A stretch of 64,000 bases of DNA from Apoderus coryli (GCA_911728435.2 OU452199.1:15386860-15450859), one strand, 5' to 3'. Positions 21,046-33,575 are shown, counted from the first letter of the stretch. Numbers and translations are program-made. Notes: a model not told the origin generated them from the sequence alone.

Positions 21046-23604
21046 TATATCTTTCTAAGATAAATCCGCAACTCTTGTTGTTATATAGTAAGATACAATA
21101 TTTAAAGAAAATTTGTTTTCAGTTCATAGTATAAGAGTATTATTTCACTTTTAATACCATATGTTTTTGTTAATATTCAAAGGTGACCATGCGGCAATTG
21201 TGTTGGTCGGTAAAAATTGTAACTAAAATTTCAATGACTCCGATCAGAGGAAGAATATTTATAACATCTTCGGACCGGATAATAACTCACTTCTTCACGG
21301 ATCAAGTAACGAGAGTACGGAACGATACTCGTTTGTCTGCTAACAAATGACGTTCGCAATGCGAATCAAAGAGTACACTGGCCACTGCCGCCCTTGTTTT
21401 TGCGACGATTCAGTGTGTGAAAACAATGGCACATCGCCGAGACCGCATTCTAACTTTGAAGAGCCGCTCTTATGGTATGCAATCTTGGGTCTGTTGCCGT
21501 GTTTCTGGCCGTCCACTAACTACAACAAACGTTTTACTATTACTTGGAAGTTTTTGTACGATGCAGCGACGTGCTTCTCTTATTGCTTCCTTAAACAAAG
21601 ACGGAATACATTAATTCTGTATTCGATTAGGTGATGGTTTTCTCGCGAGATCGACCATTAAGTAGTGTCAAAGCTATATACTACACCATAAAAAATCACG
21701 CGCCAGGTTTTATGTTGTGGTACCGCTACAAGTGATCATCATGTTTTGATATTTTTAAATACGCTTGGATGTTTACTAATCAATTGCTTCCTTCCAACTT
21801 TTGCAATACGTTAGCGCATATTGATTTTCAATATTTGATTAAACATAAATGATGATTTATTAAGAATGATGTGAACATTTCTTACTTTGATATTTTCAAA
21901 TCATATTCGGAGTTTCACAAGATCATGACTTATTCAAAGTGAAATCTCTTTTGCATATACAAATCAAAGAATTGTTTTGCGGTTTCCACAATAGATGGGC
22001 CGAATTACATATAGGAAAGTGTTAGCTTTCCAAGGTTAAGTAATAAAAAAAATTATATTTAGTAGGTATTATTGTCGTTCGACCTATTGCCGATGCAAAA
22101 GAAATAACTTCGGCTTTTACTCGTATATACCACAAATTACAAGATAGTACAAAAAGAAACTATAAACAAAACAAATCAATATTCTACTAATACAAAAAAT
22201 TCACAAATTAAAAAAGAAATCAATAAATTGCTGCTAAATGCGCTTCACCATGGGATGACATTGCACCGAATTAAATTTAATTAAACATTATTATGATAGA
22301 ATCTAATATGATGATATTTTTGACATCAAATGATTTCAACTCATGAGTTCTGCAACAGACATACACTAAGTGTGCAAAGTGTCACCACAGCCAGTACTTA
22401 GGAAAAGAAATCCACAGAAAAGACTATTTAACAGTAAGGCCAAATATAATCTTCGAAAATATTAAAAATTAGAACTCTTTTTCTTTAGAATTACTAATTA
22501 AATAATTAATAATTAATTTAATGTACAAAACTGATAGATAGGTGCATATACATACATATAGATACCTGAAAACTCACAATTACCATGGTTGTCGTCCATG
22601 TCCAATGCTGGAACCAAAATTACCTATAAACCTTACGAGTCCTGACGTAGGTAACTAGCTTCAAAATGAGTGGGTCCACTGCGACCGAACAAATTAATGT
22701 GTTTTTAGCTACCGGTAAGTATAAAGTTTCGGTATTATGAGAGCTGTCACAAGTACCAGAAAAATAAACTTCAACCTTAGTAATAGGCGTAAGTACTTTT
22801 ACCAGTTATCTTCTAATTTTAAAATTCCTTGAAGTCTCAAGTACTTTGACGTAGTAGTATTTAAAGTACCTAAAAATAAAATAATTGAAGTAACACTACT
22901 ACATTTTTCAAGTATTTTACTTCATGTACTGACAGCTCAGTAATGATATTATTTTTTTGTATGTCAAGAATTAATATATTGCTATTCTATATTTTCATTT
23001 TGCAGGCTTGCTAAGCTCATAGATATTAAACAAGTTCAGCAACTCTGGCAAAAATTCTCTCAATAGGTTCCGATTGTCACAAGTTCCAGGGATTTCAGAA
23101 TTTAGATTCCGAAATATATTCTATTTTTTACAATACCCATAAAATAAAAATGTATTTAATAAATATTCTTTTTCTACTACTGTCTTTAAATGCCTTCATT
23201 ATATATTCAATCATGATTTGAAAATGTAGTACATTGTAATGCTGTTTACCATTTACCCGTGCGTAAAAATATTTCCCACTAGTTGCCTAGCACCCATAAA
23301 ATTTCCTGGTAATGACAAAAGTAGCGGCGGGCATGAAAAATCACCATAGCATCGCCGAAAATACAAACACCAAATTGACAGTTTTGGTATTTATAATTAA
23401 TAATAATTATAATTAAGTATTTCGCTAATTTGAAAACACATAAACAGTGATAGTGAATATAGTTTAACACCACCTAGTCAATTTAATACTTCTAATTTAT
23501 CGTATTTAGGCTTATACGCTAACAAAGGTACGTTTCGACAAACAAATATTTTTCTAAAAACTATGTTAAATTGATTCAAAACCAGTAAAACAGTCGTAGA
23601 AGAA
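21046..23604. other. No gene recognised
   Basis: A GC-richer patch at about 21300-21660 holds overlapping frames on both strands (for example 21347-21634 +) without recognised motifs. At 22666-22712 a short frame starting ATGAGTGGGTCC runs into a consensus donor GTAAGT and could be an isolated first exon. Neither can be supported further. Confidence 0.4.
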
Positions 23605-23736
23605 GTATAGTGTGAAACTCACATGAAATGACCATTTCCTACTCGTCTGATTTGCAGCACCTGCCTGCGGCTCATGCTGCAAACGATTATACTCGTAGGA
23701 AATATATGTCATTTCATGTTCGTTGCACAATATACT
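23605..23736. repeat. Hairpin of about 130 bp with GC-rich loop
   Basis: The arms carry AGTATAGTGTG...ACATGAAATGAC and the inverse GTCATTTCATGT...GCACAATATACT, with a second paired block TTTCCTAC...GTAGGAAA and GCAGCA/TGCTGC near the tip. Mismatches and one bulge are present. Likely a small foldback or MITE core. Confidence 0.65.
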
Positions 23737-25450
23737 ATTTATTTCATATTTAGAAATTATTTAGAGAAAAAAATATGCTACAGTATATAATGGAAAGACA
23801 TACAATATCCGCATTACAGTCTCCTCTTATAATGTTTGAGTCTCATGTGTTTTGTTGCATAAATTTCAATTTAGGACATCATCGCCAATTGGCTGATATA
23901 GGATAAATATATAACATGACATTAATTCTCTGTATTTTGGAGGTCAATGTGTAATTCCCCAAAAACAAGTATTTACATAAATTTATATAGATATACCTTT
24001 TGATGATAAGATAGAAAGTAGAGTAGTAGTTTGTAGAGTCATCACGAATGTTGGCCTATCAGATCAGCAAGGTGAAAAGCTGAAAAATATATATTACTTA
24101 TAAAGTTGAAGAGTATTTGATATTTTGTTTCATTTAACCAGCTCACGATTGGAATAGAAAGCAGTTCATAAGAAACACAGTTTCTACTTCAAATCATCTT
24201 ATCAGTTTATTAGATAGTTATTTATAGAGCAGTTCCCAAATACACAAGAAGCAAGTTTGATCTGTCGTTGTGATCATATAAATTAATTTTACATGTATTA
24301 AAGTTCTAGTGAGGATTGTGTTAAAATATTTGAATGTTGGCTCTTTTCTAGAATGGTACAGAAAATGTCGACTAAAACAACAATATATTCAAGAGCATGT
24401 ACTTCTTAGAGTCGTAAATGGTTAGTTTAAAACAAAAAGAAATGCACACACCTCAGTGTCAGTAATAGGCTCTAAAAGTTTAAGAATTATTCATTACCGG
24501 ATGAGATATGAATAGGTATGAGTCGAATTAAAGTCCCTAAAACATGTGTGCCCACGGATAAATTTATTACCGTTCCTGAAAGGACAGCCAAAGAATCAAA
24601 TTAGCGTTTATGTCGTATCCTAAAAAAATCGAGCAAGCAACTATAATAAATACGCTTTAAACTGAACAGCCAAATAAAATTACAGGAGTGCAAGAAAATT
24701 CACAAATAAAATTAAGAGTGATATGGTTAATGCGAAGGAAATCAAAAAACACAAAAATATAAAAAATGTAATCGAAAGTAGCTGCAAAATAACATTATTC
24801 CGCATAAAGCGTGATAGTTCTCAAAACGTTTGTAATACAAAATATTTTACTACATACAATTTTTCTAAGGAACGCTGCAAAATAAAATTTCCGTTAATAT
24901 AGTTCAAATAAATGTTGTAAAAATGGGTGTGTGTAAATTATAAAAGAATTTGTTTTAAGGTAAAATATCCACATAAATTCGTTACAAAATAAAACTGGAT
25001 ATCGAATAACATCTGAATAAGGTTAGTAAACATATGACATTATTATGAAAGGCTAAAGGCTGATTTGAAATATATCAAAAAGATGCTAATAACGCAAACA
25101 ATAAAAAAAAGTTTTTTTCAATAAGAAAATAATTGTGCCTCTAGGGCAGCCTATATTCGAAAGTGTTATGTGTATTTTCTCCTAAAAATAAATTGATAAC
25201 ATTGTAATTGAGTGGGACTAAAACAAGTTTAAGTCTACTCGGCCCTTGTCTCGTTTTTCTAGACCACAATACTGCTCCTGGTCCTATTGTATTAAGCTAT
25301 TTATTAATAACAATTAATAATAAATTTGCATTTTTATTATATTTTTTTGAATCTTACTGGTCGGATGCAATAGTAGAGAATTCATTGGATTAACTTTCGA
25401 AAAACAATTTATGGAAATAAATCATTATTTATTTCAAGTCGACCATATTT
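23737..25450. other. No gene seen
   Basis: AT-rich sequence with frequent AAATAAAAT motifs. No coding, RNA or element signal that I can support. Confidence 0.55.
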
Positions 25451-25500
25451 TTTTGGTTAAACGATTCGCCAAAGACATTTAGCTTCTTCAGGCATTTTTT
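25451..25500 (-). ncRNA. Decayed hammerhead-like motif
   Basis: On the - strand CTGAAGA (allowed at variable position 7) at 25485-25491 is followed by helix II GCTAAA-TGTC-TTTGGC, which pairs in all six positions with one G-T. The next box is GAAT instead of GAAA, and helix I no longer pairs. It ends in GGTCGACTTGAAATAA, which resembles the tail of the opposite-strand copy at 26050-26100, about 600 bp away. Confidence 0.45.
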
Positions 25501-26049
25501 TAGTATTTTTGTAATAACTCAGTAGAGTTCCCATTTAGTACTATTTATATTATATATATTTCGTCTAATAATTTTGGTGAAATTCAACCATTTGTCTAGT
25601 ACTTACATGGCATACATACTTACATGGCATACATACATGATAGATACTTTGATCAAGGTGTATAAAACAATGTTAAAAATAGGGTGAATTTACAAAATTA
25701 CAACTGATTAGGTACACATGTTCATCATTTATAGACACAAACAAACTTTCTAATTTCTTTCGAACTAATTTAGTTTTGTGTGAAATTGCAATCAAGTGCG
25801 TATACTGTTTTCGTGGAGAAAAATTTTTGGATTTTTCGATGATTTATAAGAAGAAAAATATCATAAAGCTTACATTAGTAATGATGTGAGTTTTTTAAGT
25901 TCCTTAGTTTTTAGTTTTAAATGTTTAATAACGACAATTAATTTAACAATAACTTTTTTGTTTTTTCGCACAGTGAGTTAATAAATAGAATTCCCAAAAT
26001 AATATGTACTAATTAAGTTAAATAACATAGCTTTTCGTCAATTTTCTTT

Positions 26050-26100
26050 TATAACCACTGATGATGCAGCCCGGAGCTGCGAAACATGTATGGTAACATT
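26050..26100 (+). ncRNA. Hammerhead ribozyme motif, type I
   Basis: Helix I ACCA (26054-26057) pairs with TGGT (26091-26094). The core CTGATGA is at 26058-26064, then one extra T, helix II GCAGC-CCGGA-GCTGC fully paired, GAAA at 26081-26084, ACATGT as helix III and A17 as cleavage base. Downstream TTATGTGGAGGTCGACTTTT matches the tail type of the 13-kb and 61.9-kb copies. All core positions agree with the hammerhead consensus. Confidence 0.75.
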
Positions 26101-27129
26101 TGTTGAGGATTTTTATTAAATTTATTATGTGGAGGTCGACTTTTATTTCAAGAATATTTAACTATTCTACTCCACTTCAGTATGGACTACTTCTTTCGAA
26201 TAATTTAGTTTTTATTATCTTAATTTTACAATGATTTTTTACTTTATATCTTACAAAATCGATTCGTGTTATTTGATAATTAAAATATTTGGTGGTTGAG
26301 ATTGTACTTAGGTAAGTGTAATTCATTTATGTTTTATTTTTTATAATAATAATAAACTAAAATCAGAAATGGACGCCTCTGAATAAAGACAATAGTAAAG
26401 TGGCATGTTACACAGAGGTAGCAGGAATTTGAGACATAGGATGGTTGTCATTCTTAAAAATCGTTAACCTTTCGTTGCTTAACAGAAAAGTATACACTTG
26501 CTACCACTTTGCGTTTCCCTATAAAAGGTCGTTACGTGGTGTGTGCCCGTGTTTTTGCGGTTCATCTAGGCTGTAATTGGTTAAGACTAAGAGTTAACAT
26601 ATGTACGTAAAAGTATAATAGCAATATTCGGAATACCATCCATGAACGGCGCATGGTTACCACAAAAGTCTTTTGCTATGTAGTTATAATGGGTATGCCG
26701 CGATCAAAGAGAGCGACATATGGTCTTCGCTCAAGCATTCCCACACATTTTTTCAAATTTTTGTTATTGCTTTTGTGATTGTAGCCTAAGCAAAAATTCC
26801 TCCTTATATAAGGGTGATTACCACTGTTATTACCAAAGTATACACTAAATTAATAACAAAGCCAGAACAATTTGCTTGACAAAATTTTACGATGGTAAAT
26901 AAGACACAAAAAAAACGAGAATACTCAATGTAAAATGTTTCTTAGAAAATTATGTGGTATTATATTATGTAATCATAACTGAAAAGAGCGCAAAAATTAA
27001 GACTAATTTCTTTCTCTTAATGGACATAGTTGATAGTTTGTTGTTTAGGTTTAGCAGTCACATAAGTATTTATAATTTTGAGAAGCCTGAAAATGGTAGA
27101 CTATTTTATAGGACAGTGGCAATGTAAGG
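26101..27129. other. No gene recognised
   Basis: A TATAAAAGG box occurs at about 26520 in a slightly GC-richer patch, but no transcript or coding sequence downstream can be supported. Confidence 0.45.
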
Positions 27130-27854
27130 AACAAAGTGGTCTCAGCCTTCTTGACAAGCATCATAACTTATATAATAATCTTAGACCGAATAGCGTCCTT
27201 CCAGTACTTTCAAAAGTTTTAGAGAAAAATTTGGCGCATGTAAACAAATACAACATTTTAATTTAATTCCTGCGACGGACCAAAGCAAGAGAACGGTGCC
27301 TATTCTGTTGTATTATTCTAAGGCATTTGACATAATTGATCATGGGACGCTTATATTCGTTTTGAAATTTGTTGGGTCCTCTGAATAGTGAATTAGATTC
27401 TTTCGCAGCTATTTGCAAAACAGGTTTCAATGTGTTGAGAGCAGTAATGTGAGTTCCACAAAGCTCAATACCTTCACGTTTATTATTTATCATTTACATA
27501 CGCTATATAGGGTCAAGTCTAAAGCATTGCAAGGAATATATATTTGCAGATGACCGGCAAATTTACTACAGCTTTACTTCTGACGACTTTATCTAGCTAA
27601 TCAGGACATTAACGAGGATATTAACAGAATTGTACAGCTCTCTCAAAACCACGGTCTCTTGATTAATGTGTCTAAATCTGAGGTTTTTGTCTTTGGTAAA
27701 AACAGGCGTTTGTTGGAGTGGGCATCAATATTCAGAGAGCATTTTCGTCATTTAAGATTATATGCCATAGACATTTACTTTCACAACCTTTGAAAAAAAA
27801 AACTTACCTATAGCTCAGTCCTAAGCTACTTTAACGTATGTGATGTTGTGAATA
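27130..27854 (+). pseudogene. LINE reverse transcriptase, 5' part, interrupted by the CACTA-like element
   Basis: In order on the + strand: YNNLRPNSVLPVLSKVLEK, KAFDIIDHGTLI with the first palm Asp (about 27318), VPQSSIPSRLLFIIYI corresponding to the GVPQGSILGPLLF block, FADDRQIYYSF with both Asp of the active site intact (about 27549), and NHGLLINVSKSEVFVFGKNR. Several stops and frameshifts interrupt it. The codons then run to 27852 and stop exactly where the 9.8-kb element begins. The continuation is at 37684-38083. Confidence 0.8.
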
Positions 27855-27879
27855 CACACTAAAAACTGTTTGGTTAAAT

Positions 27880-28240
27880 TTACGGAATATATTTATTTCC
27901 AAAATTTTGTTTAAGGTGACACAATATATACTTGAAATAGCAATATAGATTTTAAAGTAATAAACAGACTTTTTTATTTCAAGCAAAATATATTGTCCTT
28001 TATTTTGCATATTCAATTAGTTTTTCTGTTAAAAAAAACATATAGGTGGTTACATTAATCATTTTAGTGAATTGAAATTAACAAGCTATATTTAGTTAAC
28101 TTAAGCAAATATCTGGGTTAAAATTAACTGAAACTAATCATCTGAATAATATGTTTTTGTTTATTTGACAAAATATATGTTTGAAAAATTGTAAACTTCC
28201 CAAGAAATCAGATTTTTCTGGCAAATAAATATTTTGTCAT
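27880..28240. repeat. Left subterminal repeat region
   Basis: Motifs related to ACAAAATAT occur at 27983-27991, 28168-28176 and, inverted, 28229-28237, with further partial copies. Plant CACTA elements carry comparable clusters that bind an element-encoded protein. In AT-rich DNA some copies are expected by chance, so the cluster is suggestive only. Confidence 0.4.
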
Positions 28241-28848
28241 TCATGCAAGGTAAGAACGCTCAGTGTTGTCACTTTGTATCGGGTCTATCTAATCTGCAAA
28301 ATAGCAATACGATAGACACCTATTTCTTTGAGTCTTTTACTGCTAGACTATAAATGCATATAATAAAATATGAATCTTTACACAATAATTTGATAATAAA
28401 TATTGCGATAATATTGCTTAACTTGTTAAGTTTGGTTTATCGATATCTCCCTATACTTATAATAGACATCTCTTTGTACTTAAATTTATTGTCAAAATGT
28501 AAATATACCGTCTGAGATATACCTATTATATTTTAGATTAGGTAAAATACAGGTACTTTAATTTCCCTAAAACTTAAGCATTACTTATATCTGATGGTAA
28601 TTGCTGGAATCTCTGGCAACCATGTCTTCTGTCTGTGTTTTGGTTCTAGGTAGCTTTGATTGTACCGAAAGCCGACAGCAAGCTTCAAAGCGGGGTTTCC
28701 CAATACCAATACAAACATTATTCTAGCAGGGATGTTTGGACGCTTTTTGTTGCATTTGCTTCGGTATTCTGTCCTTGCATTATCTTTTAGTTAGAGTTAT
28801 TAAGAATTAAGCGGTAAAAACTGTGGTTTTAGTTATTTATTAAATAAT

Positions 28849-28886
28849 TATAAATTAAGAACTGAAGGGTGTTTGTTGTGTCAGTT
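28849..28886 (+). promoter_or_regulatory. Candidate TATA-Inr promoter of the SAM gene
   Basis: TATAAA at 28849-28854 is followed 34 bp later by TCAGTT (28881-28886), the arthropod initiator motif. A donor GTAAGT at 28917 and an acceptor TTTTTTTTTCTCACAG ending at 29366 would join a short non-coding first exon (about 28883-28916) to the first coding exon. Spacing is slightly longer than the usual 30 bp. Confidence 0.45.
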
Positions 28887-29374
28887 TTGTGTATATCTAT
28901 GTGTATTGTTGAGTTGGTAAGTACCATTTTGTTTCTTTTATTAACTATTAGATATAATAATATGTACCTAGTTAACAACAATAAATCGGTGGGCACCTAT
29001 TTATTATTATATTGGTAATTAGGTAGGTATTAGAACAAATTTTGACGTACCGCTAGCCACTGAAAACTAGTTTGGAAACATTAGTAGGTATACCTACCTA
29101 ATTTTGATAAAATCGGTAATAGAGGATACGTTTTATTGAGTACGTAGGTATCTAGAAACATTGCCTTTCTATTGCATTTGGAGTAGGCACTGCCGTCTTT
29201 ATAACTAACTAGATAAGTTGAGATACCTAGGTACCTACGTGACCAATTTTTGTTTTAATTTTTTTTACGTACCTACTTAACTACCTAGGTATATAGCCAA
29301 AATTAGTTTGGATTATTTATAAAATATTCAGTAACAGTTCAGGTGGTTAATTTTTTTTTCTCACAGATTAAAAA

Positions 29375-32300
29375 ATGGAGATAGTTGAACAAGTTTTGGA
29401 AAACACTAATTTGGCGGAATACTTATCAAAATTTAAAGGTACGTATGTACTTTATAACTATATATCTATTTACAGGCTTTCTACTAAATACTTAGTTTGT
29501 AGTTAGAAAACCTGAAAATTTATACAAGGTGTATCTATGTCAATGTGCCACATGTCCATTTAATTAGGTACTTGATTCCTGCCTCAGATAAATGGTTGTA
29601 TTTTGATTACATATACCGGATGTCGGTGCCTACGAATTTTGTTAATTTGAATGCAACCTTACACAGGGTGAGCTATATTGCACGGATCAATTATACAGAA
29701 ACTAAGTAGGTACAGGGTGGCCACCGTATTAAGGGTCAGTACCAGTATTTACAAAAGTTTGTTGTCTTTAGATATTTTTTTTAATTATTTGAGTGCGTTA
29801 ATAATACAGGGCATCCGATAAATTCTTTACAGACTTCAACACTACAATTTTAAATGGAATACCTTATATATAAGAAATTATAACTTTGGATGCCTTAACT
29901 CATTAACCTTTCTGTAGGTTTTTTTAACTTTTTCACGTTACCCATGAATAATAACAAGTTCAATAAAACTTCAATTGAGTAACTATTTTTAAGACACTCC
30001 CGTTAATTAACAACAAACAATCGATTAAATGTCAATTATTATAATTTTTCTTGCGTGGTGTTTAGTGGCGTTTTATGGCGAACTACTTAAAATAGGTGTC
30101 TCGAAATAAACCAATTTGTCTAGAAACTTCCTTTAATTGCGGTACCTACCTAGGTACTTATTTATCTGCCCAAACCTACTTAGCTCTGCCTACCAAGTTT
30201 TTTAATCAGTACCTACGTGATTTGATTTTGCATTACATTAAAATTAATTTTTGTCCACAATTTTAAAAATAGTTTTTGACCAATAATTCACCAAAACATT
30301 TTTTTAAATCACATTACCGCATAAAATTAAAATTTAGTTAACATTGTTAGCGAAACGCGAATTGAGTTTTGGTGAAGTGGTAAATATGTTTATTTTTTTT
30401 TTTTTTTTGGTATGTAGGGATGTTAAAACAGTTTAAAAAAATATTTGCCTGATTTGATTATAATAAACTTGCGACGTTTCATTGCTCAATTGGAAACTTC
30501 TTCAGGCAAACTTTGGACAAAACTATTTTGTTTAGTTAGGTAAAAGCACAACGTAACAAATAAGGACATAGACACTTAAAAAAGTGTCCAAGCCCTTATT
30601 TATTTTCAGAATTAAATATAAAAAGAAAATACCCGTGTGATTTTTGGTTTGATTTTATCGCATAGTTAAATATCCGTTCGTGATTTATATATAGAAAATG
30701 TTACCAAACGGTAGTAGATAATTGAGGTCTGTTTTTACAAAATATTCTTTTTGATATTTTTTGCAGAAAATGATATTAATAACGACAATGTTTTTAAACT
30801 TAGCGATGAAATGTTGAAAGAACTGATTCCTTCAATAGGAAAGAGAATACTTTTTAAGGAAGAATTAAATAAATTTAGACCAAAAGAGGTATCTATGATT
30901 TCGAGAAGCCTATTACTTATTTATATTAAAATATTTTGTATCAATTTCAGACTACTGCCATTGAAATTCTAGATTTTTCTCAATCTTTTTCAACGATCAG
31001 CGATAGGAGCACACCGTTATCTTATATTAGCGAACCACCGGCTCCGATCGTAATTTCCACAATAGATGCGCCTCTAGAAAATCGTGAAACATCCTTTTAT
31101 GGAATTGAAAGTATGCTGAAGCCAATAGAATTTCCGGCATTTAACCTGAGAACCTTACTACAAACATCACCCTTAGGAGATTGTATTTTGTATTATTACA
31201 ATAAGCATCAAATTTTAGACAATTCAAAAAGAAGTTTATTAGTTGATATTATCATGCGACATTTGTATAATTTCTTTTTCAAACATAGATTTTCACATGA
31301 AAATTATAATCAGATTACTTCAAAAATATTGGAATTATTCCCCAACGAATGTGCAAGCACATACTACGTTCCTGCTCTACGTAAAAGAAATTCCGCCATG
31401 AATCGACCAGTAATAGCGAAGGGGCGATTGGTCGACAAGTGTCGAAATATGTTAAGACTGGGCAGACGCACCGAATCATATGTCGAACAAACTTCAATAG
31501 AACACTCGATAGACCCTAATTTAGAAAATGAAAAGATGTGGTTAGCAACCCGCACTGAACCTTGGGAACAGATTTTATTTAAATGGCAAAATACTTTTAC
31601 CCTAAGACAGCAAGGCACATATTCAACAATTCAAGAGTTCTTAAACGAATGGCCCATACTTCGTCATCCAAATGCGCATGCTTTAGTAAGTAAATCTAAG
31701 AAACCAATTATTTAGTTAACCCGAAGCAAAATATATAATAAAGTTTGTAATAAAATATCCCAGTTTCTTACATCAAGACTTTAAATTCTAATATTATGTG
31801 TGCTATATTTATTTTTTGCAAACAGTTAATATGTTTTCCTACATTAAGTGTTTTTGTTATAGATTGATTTAGATTTTGAGAAGCTTCATCCTGATGCAGG
31901 CATAAATTTTTTTATAAAATGGAACAGCTTTTTCGAACAAGTCCTTAAATTGAAAAAAGATTCTGTAAAAGACAAGAGTGCTTTGGACCTGTTAAGTTTA
32001 TTAGAAAATAACGATTTGGGTAAGTACTTAGCTGCGAAATAATGATTGTAAATTGTAGAATGCACCTGTTTTTAGTTGAAGATAAAACAGCAGTACAACT
32101 TGCTGTATTGCCTTTCCTAATTCCACCAAAAGGAAGAGTGAAAAGTACCAAAAATAAGCACTGGAAGTTTTCAACACAAGAGTCGTATGAAAGTTTAATC
32201 TTACATGTTACAGTGAGTCTATTTGAACTTATTAGTTCTCAATTTTCAAAGTTTACTTACATTTTAACTTTTGTTGATTCCAAATTTCGTTAGAATTACT

Positions 32301-33575
32301 TTTCTTGACTAGGAACCACAGATCTAGGAAGATCTGCGCTAGGAACACTTAGTTTTGTACTCATTTTATTTACTAGTTGTTGTAAAATATTCGTCGAAAG
32401 AGCTTCTTTAAACAATTTTAATATTTCTTACATTTGTAACATCCCTTACCTATAAACGCAACGATAAACTATTATTAGTAAAATAGTTTAGAATTAAAAA
32501 TTGAACTTCGTAACATTTTGTGGCAATTTTTAGAGATAGAAGAAACAGTCAATCTCCACAACATCAATAGGTGTGTTACAGAGTTACTTATAGTTGATTT
32601 CATTAAAATATTTATTTTATTTAGATACATTTTTTCTTCTACCCCTAAAAATTCAAGGTTAGACTCCATACCGAAAGGGACAATATATAAAATGTTTAAT
32701 ATATAGTATATATTAAACATTTAAATAATAATAATTAACTGTTTAATATATAGTATATATTAAACATTTTGTCACAATTTCAATAGGAAAAGCAGTTTTT
32801 TTTTTATATTCTTGGCATAAGTAGGTATTTCATTTTTGAAGCACAGTCTAGATCAATATCAATTCAAAAAAGAGTTTAACCTTAAACATGTTTTCTCTAA
32901 TTGATCATCGAGCCCCTCTAGCAATCACCAAAAAATATGTGGTATATAAAATATTTTATTTTGCGAAATCAGGAAACATCAATATTTTCACCAAAAAATC
33001 GTATCACAAGAACAATTAAGTATTTGCATAGATATAATGTAATTCGAATGTTGCGTAACAAAATTAAAAAACAAATATAAGTTATCTTGTTCAAAATATA
33101 TTTTTTATCGGTCTGATATTTAGTACCGCTTTGACGCTAGTTTTATCAAACTATTAGTAATAACATGCCACCAAATTTTAATTGTCTGAATTTGGTGCAA
33201 CGCTGCATAATATATTATAATATTTTACTATATTTTTAGGTCCCCGGTGATATCGAAAACGCAATTAGAAATTATAAGGAAAAAATTGCTAAGCAGAATC
33301 AGAGCTTGCAGCCACTAATTTTGGTTGAAGGACCGAGCTTGCTACAATACAGAGCAGTATATATTGTCATTGACACGTTATTGTTTCAATTTGACCGCTG
33401 TGCTAAGGCAGTTGACATTTGTTTTAAAACATTTTTTGTACTAAATTGTCGCTATCCTGTACCTTCAGCACATATTTGGTTTATTATTCAACGAGCAGTT
33501 TACGGCATTGTATCTGCGAATGATGTAATTATACCATATGTTATGGACATAATTGAGTTATGTAAAAACATTTAA
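29375..33575 (+). CDS. SAM-domain protein of the CACTA-like element (SAMD3-like family)
   Basis: Six coding exons: 29375-29438, 30767-30888, 30951-31685, 31863-32019, 32076-32212 and 33240-33575. All introns are GT-AG, phases 1, 0, 0, 1, 0 agree across every junction, and the sum is 1551 nt for 516 aa. Residues 1-62 form a SAM-like fold (LAEYLSKF, then LSDEMLKELIPSIGKRILF), a helical domain used for protein or nucleic-acid contacts. The middle (about 130-300) has SPLGDCILYYY, the LLVDIIMRHL helix, CASTYYVP and GRLVDKCRNMLRLGR, and the end has FDRCAKAVDICFKTFFVLN and YPVPSAHIWFIIQRAVYGI. These match insect and fish proteins annotated as 'sterile alpha motif domain-containing protein 3-like'. 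Its place beside the transposase between the TIRs suggests an element function, perhaps DNA or transposase binding. Confidence 0.85.
30465..30513 (-). ncRNA. Hammerhead-like motif inside intron 1 of the SAM gene, antisense
   Basis: On the - strand CTGAAGA at 30499-30505 is followed by a helix II that has lost two of six pairs, then GAAA, the palindromic ACGT and C17. Helix I is the longest in the window, eight consecutive pairs including two G-T wobbles (30506-30513 with 30465-30472). The core is consensus but helix II is weak, so activity is doubtful. Same ACGT subfamily as 17735-17790. Confidence 0.5.
32690..32766. repeat. Two copies of a near-perfect AT palindrome
   Basis: 32690-32722 is a 33-nt palindrome with one central base. 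32740-32766 repeats its inner 27 nt (TGTTTAATATATAG and inverse) exactly. They lie in intron 5 of the SAM gene. Each would extrude as a hairpin; both together could be a tiny nested foldback. Confidence 0.7.

Noticed and set aside
21347..21634. 95-codon + strand frame in a GC-richer patch
   Set aside because: Overlapping frames exist on both strands and none has a recognisable domain. A - strand reading with EAIREARRCIVQKL looked promising but breaks at once.
26519..26528. TATAAAAGG box as a promoter
   Set aside because: No initiator, transcript or coding sequence could be tied to it.
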